A stretch of DNA of 64,000 nucleotides from Elgaria multicarinata webbii (taxonomy: Eukaryota > Chordata > Lepidosauria > Squamata > Anguidae): positions 12,183,501-12,247,500 of the forward strand of contig NC_086179.1 in the NCBI RefSeq assembly GCF_023053635.1, written 5' to 3'. Shown in pieces: positions 22,001-32,805 of this stretch; position 1 is the stretch's first letter, and every line of letters begins with the position of its first letter. The notes under the pieces are model-generated. The model had not been told where the DNA came from and made no database searches. It saw only the letters and a list, made by a program, of their open reading frames with translations. The position numbers and the translations under genes are program-made.

Positions 22001-25000
22001 GTCTACCACATCTGGAGCATACCTCATATTAGCAGCAACTCAACTAGCCTGGTCACATCTTCTTACCTTCCAGAGAAAGTGTGTGGTGGGGGAGAGACAA
22101 GAATGAGGGGAGGAGAAGGAGCAGACCCATTGAACAGCCCTGCTAGGTGAGGCTGTATATGGCCTGTGAGCTCCTGGGAAGGAGCAGGTGGGTCAGATGC
22201 TGTTCATGATAGCAGAGGGGTCAAAGGGGGCGCTGGATTAAGGACCAAACAGTTCTGGAAAGCCCTGTGGGATTGTTATTTTTTATGCCACTTGGATGAA
22301 TCAGAATAGACAGGATTTTCCGTAACAAAGACAATGCTGCTGTGTCCTCTTAGCTGCTTTTCCCATTTCAGGGTCTCCATGGGGGGACGGCTGTTGCCCT
22401 GGCCCTGTTGATTTCGGCTTCGTTCATCACTTTTTCTTGGAGCGTTCCTCAGGTAAGCACAGGTTTGGGTTTGTTATTTGCTGGCCTTGGGCAGAGGGTC
22501 AAAAGAGACATTACTTTAAATAGAGGCGTGCTTTGCCTTGGTCCCAAACCCCGAATCTGAGTTGAAGTGGGCCGATTTGGCCTGTCTCAACCCGAATCTG
22601 GATTGGGACTGGATGGGGCTGCCTCGGCCCAAAGCAGCTGAAGTACTTTGGGCCAATTCGGGCTGATAGCCAGCCTCGGGCCCCTGCCCTTCCGCAGGAC
22701 TTACCTGAAGCCTCCACTCGTGACGGCGTGCTGCCCATCCTCCAGGAGAGTCACTCTGGCCTGCTGTAGATCTACTGTTATTAACTATGGTGGCTGGAAA
22801 CGGTGGCACCTGGAGGACTGGTGGCTTGCTGACATAAGCAGAGGCTTCAAGTAAGTCCCGTGGTGGTGGGTGAGTGGAACAGAAGGGGCTGAGCAGGAGT
22901 GGTAGGGAGTCCTACGGACTCCTAGTCAGCCTCATGCCTGCTTTGCCACTCCAGAACTGAATCTGAAGTGGGTGGGGGCAGTCCCAAGGTGCCCGGAGTA
23001 GAATTGGGACCAATTTGGAAGCTTTGAATTGGCCTCAGAGTTGAATGGGGTTGGAGGCTGTGCCGACGTGTGTCTAGAAGGGGGGGGCAGTCTAGAACTT
23101 AAAAGCCTGCCCTCCCTCATGCTAGGGTCCAAATCTAGATTGAATTCCCTGTACCTCCTTTAGAGGGGGTGGGGTGGGAGGATGCATGGGTGGGAGACGT
23201 GGCTGTAGGGTGGTCACTTATGCATTGCTACAAAAGAGGAAACGCACCATCAAAAAAGAGCACAAAAGAGAATACCAATTTGGATAAAATTTGCGTATGC
23301 GAATGTGTATGTACCAGTGAAGACTGGTGGCTCTGATTTTTGGTGGGGCTATGAATCCATTTTGGGTTTCAGTCAGAACCAGCCAGAACTCTAAAGGAGC
23401 TCTCCAAGGTGCTGAACCTTATCCCCCAAATAGGGCCATCACCTTGCAAGGCTCTGTCACGACACAGGCCTCACACACCAGGCCTTGACGCACACAAACC
23501 CTCCTCAAGCCAAGCGCCACCCCTTGAACAACTTGAGGGTAGGGTAAAACACAACCTTTCCCTTGCATGAGAGGGTAAAGGCTAGAATCCGAAAAGGTTT
23601 TACTGTGTATGTAATAAGCTGAAGGTGATATATAAGGTGTTTACGATAGTAACTGTAGAGCAGGTGATAAAGCCAAGCAGACACGTGGTTTGAGGTAACG
23701 AAATGAAACAAAATGTTTGTTTTTGTTTAACAGATCTTAGTTACTTCGAATTCAAGTTAACCTGCTTAATCTACTAGTTTTAATAAAAGCAGTAATCTCA
23801 AGTCTCTTAAAAGATGGAGGAGAGACATGATAGCACTCTTCAAATACTTAAAAGGTTGTCACACAGAGGAGGGGCCAGGATCTCTTCTCGATCCTCCCAG
23901 AGTGCAGGACACGGAATAACGGGCTCAAGTTAAAGGAAACCAGATTCCAGCTGGACATCAGGAAAAACGTCCTGACTGTTAGAGCAGTATGACAATGGAA
24001 TCAGTTACCTAGGGAGGTTGTGGGCTCTCCCACACTAGAGGCCTTCAAGAGGCAGCTGGACAACCATCTGTCAGGGATGCTTTAGGGTGGATTCCTGCAT
24101 TGAGCAGGGGGTTGGACTCGATGGCCTTGTAGGCTCCTTCCAACTCTGCTATTCTATGATTCTATGATTCTATGAAAATCTTATCTTCTTTCACTCTCCA
24201 CACCACTGACAATCCTAACTGACACTCCCCACTCCCAACCAACCAACCAACTAACCCCCAAGCTCTAGACCTCTCCATTTATACTCCTCCCCCTTTCACA
24301 GCATCATCAGCCACACCCACTCAGTCCAACATTCTGCACTCACTAGACATACAAAGGTAGACATACCTAAGGGAACAGAACTGTTGGGTAATGCCACAAG
24401 CTCCTTCAGAGTTTTGACTGGTCCTGACTAAAGCCCGGAATGGATTTACAGCCCCACCAAAATCAGAGGCACTTGCCTCCACTAGTAGGTATAGATGCCA
24501 ACTTTGAAATAATACCTATAGCTTAAACAGAAATACAAAACATCTCACCATAGTGGAGATGACTGGCTGGTTGAGATCTGGGCCAGCTCAGTCTGCTGTC
24601 CAGTGAGGATGGGTAACTAACTTCAAGGCCCTCTTCTGATGGTTCTTTGATTTTACGCCCTACTTGGACCAGTCAGCCCATCAGAAGGAGGACAATATCA
24701 AATATAGAACTGTCCTCAGGCTGCTCACAAAAATAGAGGACCGTCATCTGTAAATTAGGACATCTGGCCACCCTGTGTAGCGGCTTAGATGCACATTTAA
24801 AGTCATGTCCCTTTTGGCCATGAAACTTGTTGTGTAGAAGGAACCCCGTTGTTCCCTGTTCATTTGCTCTCTTAAGTTGTGTTCATTGTTGTTTCTCTTC
24901 TCATTTTGGGTACAAAAGGGTCACTTCCAAAGAAGAAACTGGACTCCACAGGCTATGCTCTATTTAAAGGGTGCACGTAAGTCTCCACGCCCATTTCTTC

Positions 25001-25547
25001 CTGAAGCGAAATCCTCTCTTCCTGGAGGAGAGCATGTGAGAAGTAAAGCCATCTTCTCAGTGGGTCTCCTCTTTGTGGGACCTCCGTGTCTGTTTCTGCC
25101 AGGCTAACACTTGGATCCACTTCAGAGAACTATAATATGTACAGCACTTGGGGCTGGCTCCAGAGTTGAGCCTCCCCTCCTCAGTCCGGGGGCTCAGGTG
25201 GGCTTACCCAGCTGTGATGGCAGCACCCTGAGCAGTGCTGGGCAGCTGAGTTGAACCAGCCTTCCAATTTCCCACAATGCCACAATATGACAGTAGGGCC
25301 ATAGCTAGACAGGGCGAAAACCCCGGGCGATCCCGTGTGTGTCCACAAGGTGCACAGGGGATCCCAGGATCAGGGAGGGATGATCCCTCCTTTGCCCTGG
25401 GATCTTGCCCTATCCTTTAGGCCCAGTTTTTCCACCATCTCGGGCTGACCACGGAACGTGTGGCTGGGCACTGTGGTTTATCTCAGCCCCTCGTGGTTCC
25501 TTGCGAGGAGCCGGGACCTGCACCCATCGGGGGTGGGGAATGGGGGA

Positions 25548-25597
<50 letters not shown>

Positions 25598-27741
25598 AAA
25601 AACACCTACCTTCTGTGCTCATGCGCTGCTGCCTCTTTAAAAATAAAAAATGGCGGGCGCGACGCCTCTCCCTCTGAGGTCGTCGCATGCCGCATGTAAA
25701 CAGAGGGGATCTCGCAATAAAACCCTTCGTTGTGCACTAACAGGTAGGTCCAGCTAAGGCCTAGGTCGGGTGTTGTGGGAAGTTTAAAAGATGGTGTGAT
25801 CAGTGCCAGGCCTTGAAACTTTGCATCTTGGATAGCTCCTTTAGAGTTCAGATTGAAACCCAGCATAGATTCACCCTCACACTGACATCGGAGCCACCAG
25901 CCTCAGCTGTGTATAGGTTTTATGTTGGCCCTGCAGACTAGGGGTGTGCATGGACACCCCCGATCCGCTTCTCTTCCAGATTCGCAACTTCCGAATCGGG
26001 TCCGCTCCGCCTATAGTCCGCTCCGCTTTGCTGCGAAGCTCCAGATCCGGATCGGAGCTCCACTTTCCCCCCCATAGACTTGAATTGAAATCCAAAAAAG
26101 CCTACAACTTTTTTTCTGTTAACGTTAGAAACCTCAAACTCGGCACCATGATAGCTTATCCATGTATACACACGCATGCCAAGCCTCAAGCAAATCCAAG
26201 CAACCGCTGATTTTCGGGGAATTTTTGAAGATCGGACACCCCATTTTCAGACATGGGATTTACTCGGACATTTTGACAGATAAAAAACTTTGAAGTGGGC
26301 ACCCTCACAGATGCCATCTAGATCCACATTCATGGCAAGTTTCAAGCAAATCCCATCATCCCCTGATTTTTGGCAGGGGTTTAACCTTTTAACTCACCCC
26401 AATTCAAGTCCCATGCTAGAACTCCTTCAATTTTCACGTTAGAAAGTGCAGACTGATTTTTAAAGCCCTCTGTGTGAAATGCAACCAGCATCCTTTAGGG
26501 CCAGGAACGTTGCACCAAAAGACTCTAGCTCTTTCAGGGTTCTGTATCCTTGCATTTCAGAGGGTCGTCGGTTCATCTCGGAGGAGAGCCAGAGGAAGGA
26601 TCTTTACGACAGGTTGCAGCTAGGTAAGTGATTCTGGGTGTTGAATGGATGGAGATGGGGCACCATCTTTAACAAAGATGTAAGGAGCTGCTCCAAAACT
26701 TCTGGGCGGGTAACCATCCATACTAAAAATGAAAACCTTCAAATCTTACTTCTAAACTGATACTAAAAACAGTTGTCCTGGTGGAACCAGGGAATCCAGC
26801 TTATTTATTTCCTTCTGGAAGAAAGAAAGCTCTGTCTGTGGATTACATCAGCCTTAAGGCCACCAACTTGGGTGATGTTAAAGAGAGATTTGACAAATGA
26901 ATGGAGGAGAAGGCTATCAATGGCTACTAGTCCTGATGGCTATGTGCTCCCTCCAGTATATAGGGCCACAGGTATAGGTAATATCCAGCATTCTGTTCCC
27001 ACAGTAGCCAACTAGCTGCCTCCCTGTGGCCAACCAACCAAAATTTGGAAATGAATGCAATAGGACCCTCTCACTTGTGTTTCCCACCAACTGGTGTATT
27101 TAGGCTTAGTGCCTTTGATACTGGAGGTAGCCTATAGCTATCACACCATTGATAAGGCTTCATCCCACGTACCTGTTTCCCTCGAATTATCTCCTACAGC
27201 GTACAGCTGTCATTGTTGTTGTTGTTGTTGCTATCTAAATCACACCCCGGGTGGCAGCGCTCCTAAGATCCTTTGCATACCAGGAAAAGGGTTTAAGGGG
27301 GGAAATATAAAAAATCATAAAAATCAACGGGTGACCCAATCCGATTCAAATTTGGTATGCTTAAATCTCTCCTTAGTATCTATTACTGTGCCAATTTTGA
27401 TGACTTTATCTTTAAAACTTACACAGATGTAAGCATTTGTTTGATTTGTACTTTAAACATATCAAATCCTGCTCCTGCACCCCCAGTGGCCGCTCGGAAA
27501 ACAACAAATGATTCGCTCCTAAACAGGTAGCAAAATAGGTCGATTCTTTTGGTTTTATAGCACAATTAAAGCAGGATGCATGGGAATACTTCACAGTCAA
27601 AGCATATTATAAACTGGAAAACTTCAGAGTCCTTTGCACACAATTCGTAGTGATTGCACAGCATAACCCTGGTGTGACGAAGCACATAGCCTTCTTCTCC
27701 ATGAATTTGTCGAATCACCTAAAAAGCCCCACATGTTGTTG

Positions 27742-27773
<32 letters not shown>

Positions 27774-30389
27774 TATTTATTTATATACATGGTGTACACC
27801 ATCAATGTACATGGTGCTGTACAGAGTAAAACAGTAAATAGCAAGACCCTGCCGCGTAGGCTTACATTCTAATAAAATCATAATAAAACAATAAGGAGGG
27901 GAAGAGAATGCAAACATATCACGGAGCCAGCCCCGTTATAACCTCTCTTCGTAGGGGAGTTGCTCCAGCCTAGGCTAATCACTTTCCCCTGTCGTTTGCA
28001 TCCAGAAAAATACATTTGGGGTTTTTTTTTTCTTTGCAGAAACACGCAGCCAAAATGTGAACCCTTTAACCCTTTCTGAAGCTGCGGCATTGTTCCTTTC
28101 CTCCCTGCGAAAAGCGCAAGATGACGGTAAAGGCTTATTTTGCTCCTATAGTTCCTTTACAGTTTATTGAGAATGCCAAACCAATTGTCGTTTCGTTATA
28201 TTTATTTATTAGATTTGTAATATTTGAGGGGCTGATTGATTGTATTGATTCAAGCAGCATTCCCACCACCTGGTGCACTCCAAATGTTTTGGACTACATC
28301 TCCCAGGATTCCTGACTACCAGCTGTACTAGCTGGGGATGATGGGAGATGGGTCGAAATATCTTATAAGCCCTGGGTTGAGGAAGGATGGATTGGAGCTA
28401 TTGCAAGAGTCATAGTGAAGGTCTTATACACCCTATTCAGGCATTCTTGCCTGACCCAGTGGAATGAGCGTACTTGGAGTCTCCAACATGGAGCTTGTGA
28501 GGTCCAGTGTGCCCATAGACACCTTTCTTTGAGCCAACAGGCTCACTGCTCCTTATGATTTTAATGTTATTTCTTAAGATTTTTTAAATTATTTTTTTAA
28601 CTAGGCGGTTGGCATACTGGAAAGCAAAGTTCTGCTCACCACACCATCTATATCTGGGTTCAAAAGAGTATTTTGGGTTTTGGAGCTCAGACCTTACCTC
28701 TGCCTTATCCTTAGGTTCTTGGGCAAGTTATTTTGTTTTTAGTCTCACCAGTTCGCCTTCTGGGAAATTAGAGTTTCTTGACTGGCCATACCCACCACGG
28801 AAGCCACTTATTGAATGAGTGAGCCCCTTGTGGCAGCCATTTTCTGAGATGCCCATGACAATGTCTAAAATTCCCAAGGTCCCCACCAACCCAAAAGTGT
28901 TGGGGACCCCTAGCCCCATTCCCAACATCCCTGTGTGTGTGGTTTCCATCCATGACCTTTCTGTGTTGAGCAAGAAAGATTGAAGGGTGATTCTTCACAT
29001 GTTCAATTGAACATTCTTAGAATCCAACCCACAACCAAGAACACTGCATAATTAACTTGGACTCAATGGCCTAAATGGCCTCTTCCAACTACATCATTCT
29101 ATGTAACTGTCTTGACTCATGAGGAACGAGTGGTCCCCACACATCTTAGGTGGCCATTTCACTCTACCTTTGCAGGGCTGGCACCAAGGGTAGGCATGAT
29201 TGCTGAGGGCCCACAACCCGGTAGAGTCTCACTGACAAAAGCCCCCTGGATTTGTGCCTCTTTATCATCACCATGGCAACCTGCTTGTTCACGGGGCTTT
29301 TGCTCTGGCTCAGACAGTGGTTTGGGTGAGGAGGAGGACCAGGAAATGTCATGGCCTACTTGCTGCCTGGCTCTCTTCCTATCAAGCAAACAAGTGGTAG
29401 CAATGATGAGAAAGAGGGGAATAGGAACTGGAGATGATGTGGCAAGAAAATAGACATGCCCAAGAACCCTCAGAAACCTGAAGATGGTACGGGGCCTGGT
29501 CATGCAAACTCTTTCCGGCTTTTAAAGGGTGTATGTTTGTGTGCGTGTGTATGCTAGCGCCAAGCCCTCTCCAATTTGTGCTGCAACTGTAGGGTGACCA
29601 TATTTGGGAAATAAAAAATGAAGACACCCAGTGGGAGGTGGGCAGGAAATCAGGAAGATCAGGGGTCTAGAAACAGCCCTATGAAGAGAGACTGAAAGAA
29701 CTGGGCATGTTTAGCCTGGAGAAGAGAAGATTGAGGGGAAACATGAGAGCACTCTTCAAATACTTCAAAGGTTGTCACACAGAGGAGGGCCAGGATCTCT
29801 TCTCCATCCTTCCAGAGTGCAGGACACGGAATAACGGGCTCAAGTTAAAGGAAGCCAGATTCCGGCTGGACATCAGGAAAAACTTCCTGACTGTTAGAGC
29901 AGTGCGACGGTGGAATCAGTTACCTAGGGAGGTTGTGGGCTCTCCCACACTAGAGGCGTTCAAGAGGCAGCTGGACAACCATCTGTCAGGGATGCTTTAG
30001 GGTGTATTACTGCATTGAGCAGGGGGTTGGACTCGATGGCCTTCTAGGCCCCTTCCAACTCTGCTATTCTATGATTCTATGATTCTATGATTCTATGAAA
30101 GAACACTTTCCAGGTCCTCTGGAAAGTGTGTCATCCGCCCCACCCCGCTATGCTAATAGTGGCCATAAAGAGGAAAGCATGTAATTCCTGGACATTATAG
30201 AAAATTACAGAAAATCCCCCCTGACACCCAGGATAGAACAAAAACCCGGACAAAAAACCAGGGAAATCCTGAAAGTTGGTCACTGTATGAGCAACTGTCA
30301 TGAATACTTCCTCTTGTTTTATTTTAGCGGACGAAGAAGAACCCGATGAGAAACCTGGATATGTTGCCGATGGTCTATTAAACTGGTGA
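19019..30389 (+). CDS. SPX: Spexin prepropeptide (six exons, complete)
   Basis: The coding parts are 19019-19024, 22372-22452, 24919-24976, 26561-26623, 28040-28126 and 30328-30389 (stop included). All splice sites are GT-AG and phases agree, giving 118 residues (human 116). Residues 1 to about 28 form a signal peptide with a hydrophobic core (AVALALLISASFITF). Arg34-Arg35 is the dibasic site before the mature peptide NWTPQAMLYLKGAQ (36-49), and Gly50-Arg51-Arg52 gives C-terminal amidation and cleavage. Residues 53-70 (FISEESQRKDLYDRLQLE) match the human NPQ 53-70 region. The C-terminus ends LLNW as in human. Spexin is secreted and, in known vertebrates, activates galanin receptors 2 and 3 to affect feeding, pain and metabolism. 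It is followed tail to tail by GYS2, as in human. Confidence 0.97.
19200..20096. mobile_element. Fold-back hAT-type MITE, copy C, interrupted
   Basis: The outer parts (19200-19247 and 19820-20096) are one fold-back MITE. Its ends are TAGGGTTACCATATG and CATATGGTCACCCTA. GCTAAAGC occurs at both flanks, 3 bp off at the left, as an 8-bp target repeat. A solo LTR sits inside it. It lies in SPX intron 1. Confidence 0.8.
19248..19819. mobile_element. Solo LTR (Gypsy-like), inside a MITE
   Basis: The 572-bp insert has TG..CA ends (TGTCGTGTC and CATGACA) and is flanked by the 5-bp repeat AACAG (19243-19247 and 19820-19824). This is the form of a solo LTR of the Ty3/Gypsy kind. A minus-strand frame fills much of it (19468-19815). 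Its Arg/Lys-rich end (RKSERIRQ) resembles the tail of Gypsy pol proteins, so the pol frame of the parent may have run into its 3' LTR. It is a fossil, younger than the MITE that hosts it. Confidence 0.6.
20450..20658 (+). mobile_element. CR1 LINE 3' end fragment
   Basis: It encodes the CR1 ORF2 end ([20 protein letters not shown]-like) and ends with attctatgattctatga. About 210 bp, 5' truncated, in SPX intron 1. Confidence 0.88.
20659..21167. other. SPX intron 1, no feature recognised
   Basis: The sequence is AT-rich with a short GT repeat at about 20930-20946. A dispersed 'gtaagtgtgtttagattgcc' repeat word lies near 21118. No gene is seen. Confidence 0.35.
21168..21410 (+). mobile_element. 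MIR-like tRNA SINE with L2-type tail
   Basis: The tRNA-like head 'gtggctaaagtgtcagactg' and B-box-like 'gggttctagtcc' are followed by the core 'ctgggtgactttgggccagt'. The tail 'gggatataaatgcaataaat' is L2-like, so L2 probably mobilised it. An inverted copy is at 40190-40456. Confidence 0.75.
22372..22452 (+). CDS. SPX: SPX exon 2, signal peptide
   Basis: This exon has 27 whole codons between acceptor TTTCAG and donor GTAAGC. It encodes the hydrophobic signal region, ending SWSVPQ where human has SSCAPQ. Confidence 0.95.
23457..24395 (-). mobile_element. Possible solo LTR
   Basis: Between the two MITE arms lies sequence with LTR traits. One edge reads TGTCACGACAC. On the minus strand there is a TATA-like 'gagtataaatggagagg' followed by a purine-rich part. 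No internal coding region is seen and the target repeat is not clear. It is a fossil, interrupted by a CR1 insertion, and the family is uncertain. Confidence 0.3.
23812..24176 (+). mobile_element. CR1 LINE 3' end, ~365 bp
   Basis: It covers the CR1 ORF2 C-terminal block and ends in three attctatg units. It is little diverged from the other young copies (15426, 29660, 46530, 56023, 56700). Confidence 0.9.
24919..24976 (+). CDS. SPX: SPX exon 3, mature spexin
   Basis: 58 bp between acceptor ACAAAAG and donor GTAAGT. It encodes GHFQRR, then NWTPQAMLYLKGA, identical to human over these 13 residues. The exon ends in phase 1, and C joins AG of the next exon to make the last Gln. Confidence 0.97.
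25294..25763. mobile_element. MITE, TAGGGCCATAGCTAGAC ends
   Basis: The left end TAGGGCCATAGCTAGAC is inverted at the right end (GTCCAGCTAAGGCCTA). The interior is GC-rich and carries an AT dinucleotide tract. A shorter relative is at 32322-32457. It lies in SPX intron 3. Confidence 0.6.
25551..25594. repeat. (AT)22 microsatellite
   Basis: An uninterrupted AT dinucleotide tract inside the MITE at 25294-25763. It is a likely length-variable site. Confidence 0.95.
25939..26447. mobile_element. hAT-type MITE, copy 3, damaged right end
   Basis: The left end TAGGGGTGTGCATGG and 'cccgatccgcttc' match the elements at 649 and 1623. The left flank CTGCAGAC is nearly repeated (GTGCAGAC) at 26448-26455, which would mark the target duplication. 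The usual right terminus is missing. It lies in SPX intron 3, just upstream of exon 4. Confidence 0.55.
26561..26623 (+). CDS. SPX: SPX exon 4, amidation site and NPQ region
   Basis: 63 bp between acceptor GCATTTCAG and donor GTAAGT. It encodes GRRFISEESQRKDLYDRLQL. The GRR is the amidation and cleavage signal. Confidence 0.96.
   Translation, partial: RVVGSSRRRARGRIFTTGCS
26870..27160. mobile_element. Two head-joined CR1/L3-type LINE tails
   Basis: The left part (26870-26960) reads forward ('ggctactagtcctgatggct'). The right part (27085-27160) reads in reverse ('caactggtgtatttaggctt'). Both belong to the GATCCAGCATGGC LINE family, so the two pieces are in opposite orientation with about 120 bp between. 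Confidence 0.5.
27170..27668 (-). repeat. Unclassified ~500-bp interspersed repeat, copy B
   Basis: Inverted relative to copy A at 6412-6903. The two share many blocks over about 500 bp. This copy has a TTG repeat near 27212. It lies in SPX intron 4. Confidence 0.6.
27735..27895 (-). mobile_element. LINE 3' tail, unassigned
   Basis: An ATT/ATTT repeat followed by 'gtacatggtgctgtacagag' and 'aaatagcaagaccctgccgc', with AATAAA-like words. This is the form of a LINE 3' end read from the minus strand, but I could not fix the clade. Confidence 0.4.
28040..28126 (+). CDS. SPX: SPX exon 5
   Basis: 87 bp between a T-rich acceptor ending CTTTGCAG and donor GTAAAG. It encodes SQNVNPLTLSEAAALFLSSL, which aligns with human SPNPQLLTIPEAATILLASL. 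Confidence 0.95.
28262..28350. repeat. Fold-back MITE (ttttggactacatctccc family)
   Basis: 'ccaaatgttttggactacat' and 'agctggggatgatgggag' are the two arms of the small palindromic repeat also seen at 35455 and 54764. It lies in SPX intron 5. Confidence 0.5.
29045..29105 (+). mobile_element. CR1-type 3' terminal fragment
   Basis: 'ttggactcaatggcctaaat' then 'tccaactacatcattctatg' is a short, diverged CR1-clade terminus. Confidence 0.6.
29590..30289. mobile_element. hAT-type MITE (8943 family), interrupted by CR1
   Basis: The left end TAGGGTGACCATATTTGGG equals the inverted right end of the 8943 element. The right end is GTTGGTCACTGTA. Flanks TGCAACTG and AGCAACTG match at 7 of 8 bases. A CR1 tail (29660-30098) splits it. 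It ends about 38 bp before SPX exon 6, so the branch-point region of that intron lies in or next to transposon DNA. Confidence 0.7.
29660..30098 (+). mobile_element. CR1 LINE 3' end, ~440 bp
   Basis: It has a 97-codon open CR1 ORF2 C-terminal frame ([20 protein letters not shown] onward, to DNHLSGML). It ends in repeated attctatg units. It is nested in the MITE at 29590-30289. Confidence 0.92.
30328..30389 (+). CDS. SPX: SPX exon 6, terminal
   Basis: The exon starts after TTTTATTTTAG and ends at TGA (30387-30389). It encodes ADEEEPDEK, then GLLNW at the C-terminus. A hAT-type MITE ends only about 38 bp upstream of this exon. Confidence 0.95.
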
Positions 30390-30546
30390 AAGAGTTTCAG
30401 CCTTGGGTGGAAACAAGCTATGGCATGCACTTAAAAAGAAAACATGTATGAGAAAACCTTTCCCATTGATCTGTTCAGCCTTCCCACCTCAACTGTCCCT
30501 CTGTGTCTTCTTAACATGAATCACTCTGCGGTATCAACACTAAACA

Positions 30547-30552
30547 ATTAAA
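30547..30552 (+). terminator. SPX: Probable SPX poly(A) signal (ATTAAA)
   Basis: ATTAAA lies 158 bp after the SPX stop. No AATAAA lies closer. A TG-rich stretch follows within 100 bp. The call rests on position alone. Confidence 0.4.
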
Positions 30553-31473
30553 GGCCATTTTGCAGCTTAGGAACCTATTCTTACATGCAGTTATTATAAT
30601 GATGATGACGTTCAGCTCGAGCTCATATTATATATGTCGGACCTTTAAAGTTTTTTTCTGTTGCTTCGCAAAAAACGAGACCCACCACCATACATGCCTA
30701 GGTAAGTAAGCTGTTTCTGAAACCATGAAAATGGAAAAATTGCAATGAAATAATATTTTCACTATAAGAAGACAATTCTGGGTCAGTTCCCCAGCTTGCT
30801 CTTTATCCTTTCTCTAAAAATATCCAATTCTGGATGCCATAGGGCTATTTTATTTACATGGTAGGCATGTACCAATTTTATTCAACTTTAATTGTTATGG
30901 CTTCTCCCAAAGAATGATGTGATATGTAGTTTGGTGTGGCCACTGAGAGCTCTCTGAAAGAGATCCCCGGTCTATCTTACAAAACTACAGCTCCAAAAGT
31001 TTTCTGGGGGTGAGAATATGACTGTTAAACCAAATTAATTTCTCTCTAAATGACCCCAGCATGGTGAAAACTCTAAGTCAGCAACACAATATAGATACTT
31101 GATGTTGATGCAACAGTTAAAATGAGGAGTGGGTAATTGTTTGGTATTGATCTTTATTCATATCTCCATAAGACTTTGGACAGAAGGAGGAGATGCAAAC
31201 AAATTGACATTGTGGGGTCATTACAAACCCAGACATCATCCTTATATAGTTGCACTCCTATTCTATAAACAGGCAAATATATCTCATTGGTTGTTGAAAA
31301 ATATATAATAAAATTAGGGTCTATTTGAACCAAATAGCAGATTAATAAAGTGTTTCTTGCTTGGTTTGGTTTTTTTCCCTCCAAAAACAAGGGTTTAAAC
31401 AAGAACAGCAAGAGTACAGTCCTTTGCATGTTTACTCAGAACTCCTATGGGCTGCGTTTGCATGTAGCACTAA

Positions 31474-31600
31474 GGCTAGATCTATACTACTGCTTTGTAG
31501 TGGTATTGAAGTGCACTGATAACTGTTGGGGTACAATCCACATTCCATATACTGTTTTCATAGTGTTATTTCCTGCTTGTCACAACGTGTAGATCTGGCC
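31474..31600. mobile_element. Small fold-back element, TCTACAC clan
   Basis: Ends are GGCTAGATCTATAC and GTGTAGATCTGGCC. The interior has 'actgctttgtagtggtattg' as in the elements at 33547 and 55313. No coding capacity. Confidence 0.6.
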
Positions 31601-31967
31601 TAAGTCATGGTTTATGTTAAGCATAGCTTGTTGCTTCAACCACGAATGATCTTGCAGAGAAGCAAACAAACAATTATTTGTTTCTCAGCAACCCATTTTG
31701 CCAGCCTTCTAGTGGTTTTGTTTTCAGACTGCTCTTGCTGGATGTCTCTGTTCCAAGATGGACAGCAGCACAAACCCTGAGTAGTCATGTATGAGCAGGG
31801 GCGAGTGAGTGTGTTGGATCCTGGCCGCCCGATTGCTCCTGATGCAAATGGGAAGAGCTAAACAGCCCAGAGACACCCCATTGTTGATCATGACATCTGA
31901 ACATGCAACTCTGGGTTGTCTCTCCCCCAACAACCCAGAGTTCCACATTCACACTTCACCATAGTGG

Positions 31968-32142
31968 CCGTAGCTCAGTGGAGAAAATCCTAGGTTCGAT
32001 CTCTGGCATCTCCAGGTAGGACAAGGAAAAATCCTGCCTGACACCCTGAGGAGATGCTGCCAGTCAGTGTCAACGATACTGGGCTTAGATGGACCAATTG
32101 GCTGACTCAGTGTAAGGAAGTGTTCTATGTTGCTATGATAAA
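31968..32142 (+). mobile_element. tRNA-derived SINE (GTGGCTCAG family)
   Basis: Head 'ggccgtagctcagtggagaa', B-box-like 'ggttcgatctctggcatctc', 3' end 'tgactcagtgtaaggaagtg'. It is slightly shortened in the head. Confidence 0.75.
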
Positions 32143-32321
32143 CCACTCAAGGAGGGAGTGATCTGCCAGCATGATCATTTGCTTATACACAACTAGTCAG
32201 AGTTTTAAAAAAACTCTGGGTGGTCGCAACGTGTGAGCCGGGTCCATGGCTTAGTGTTATGTGCAGATTGGGCCATTGTTTTCAATGGTCCTTGTTCCCT
32301 ACCACATTCAGGATTGCCATC

Positions 32322-32457
32322 TAAGGCCTTAGCTAGACCTAAGGATTATCCCAGGCAAATGGAGGGGTCATCCCTGCCTGCTGCTGGGATCCCCTGCATG
32401 TCATTTGGATGCACAGGGACAATCCCGGGATATAGGCCTGGTCTAGCCATGGCCTAA
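32322..32457. mobile_element. Small MITE (GGCCTTAGCTAGACC ends)
   Basis: TAAGGCCTTAGCTAGACC at the left is inverted at the right as GGTCTAGCCATGGCCTAA. It is a compact relative of 25294-25763. Confidence 0.65.
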
Positions 32458-32805
32458 GTATCTAGTCCTGCAGAGGAACAGCTTAAAATTTCTAATCAGC
32501 ATTAAAGCCATAGAGATACTAGAAATAGATACTGGAAACAGTTTAGTGGTTAAAGCATCCATGCCCTCCATATCATTTCATCCTTCTCCCATGATTATTC
32601 TTTGCCAGCTTCTGTCACTGTACCTATTTACAATCTCTTTGGCCATCACACATTTTTCTAACAAGAGGCTTGTCCAATGTCAGATGTAAGATCAGCTGGG
32701 GTGGGGTGGGGGGGTGGGAAAGCATCTGAGTTGAAAAAGCTACGGGGAGCTAAATGGCTGATGAGGAGAGAGGTTGAATTGCCCTCAACCATGTACTCAA
32801 TTTGC

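Larger units (their letters stand above)
23313..24487. mobile_element. Fold-back MITE with nested insertions
   Basis: The left arm (23313-23412, 'actggtggctctgatttttg' onward) and right arm (24403-24487) are inverted copies. The sequence between them is foreign: a possible LTR (about 23457-24395) that itself carries a CR1 tail. It lies in SPX intron 2. Confidence 0.55.
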
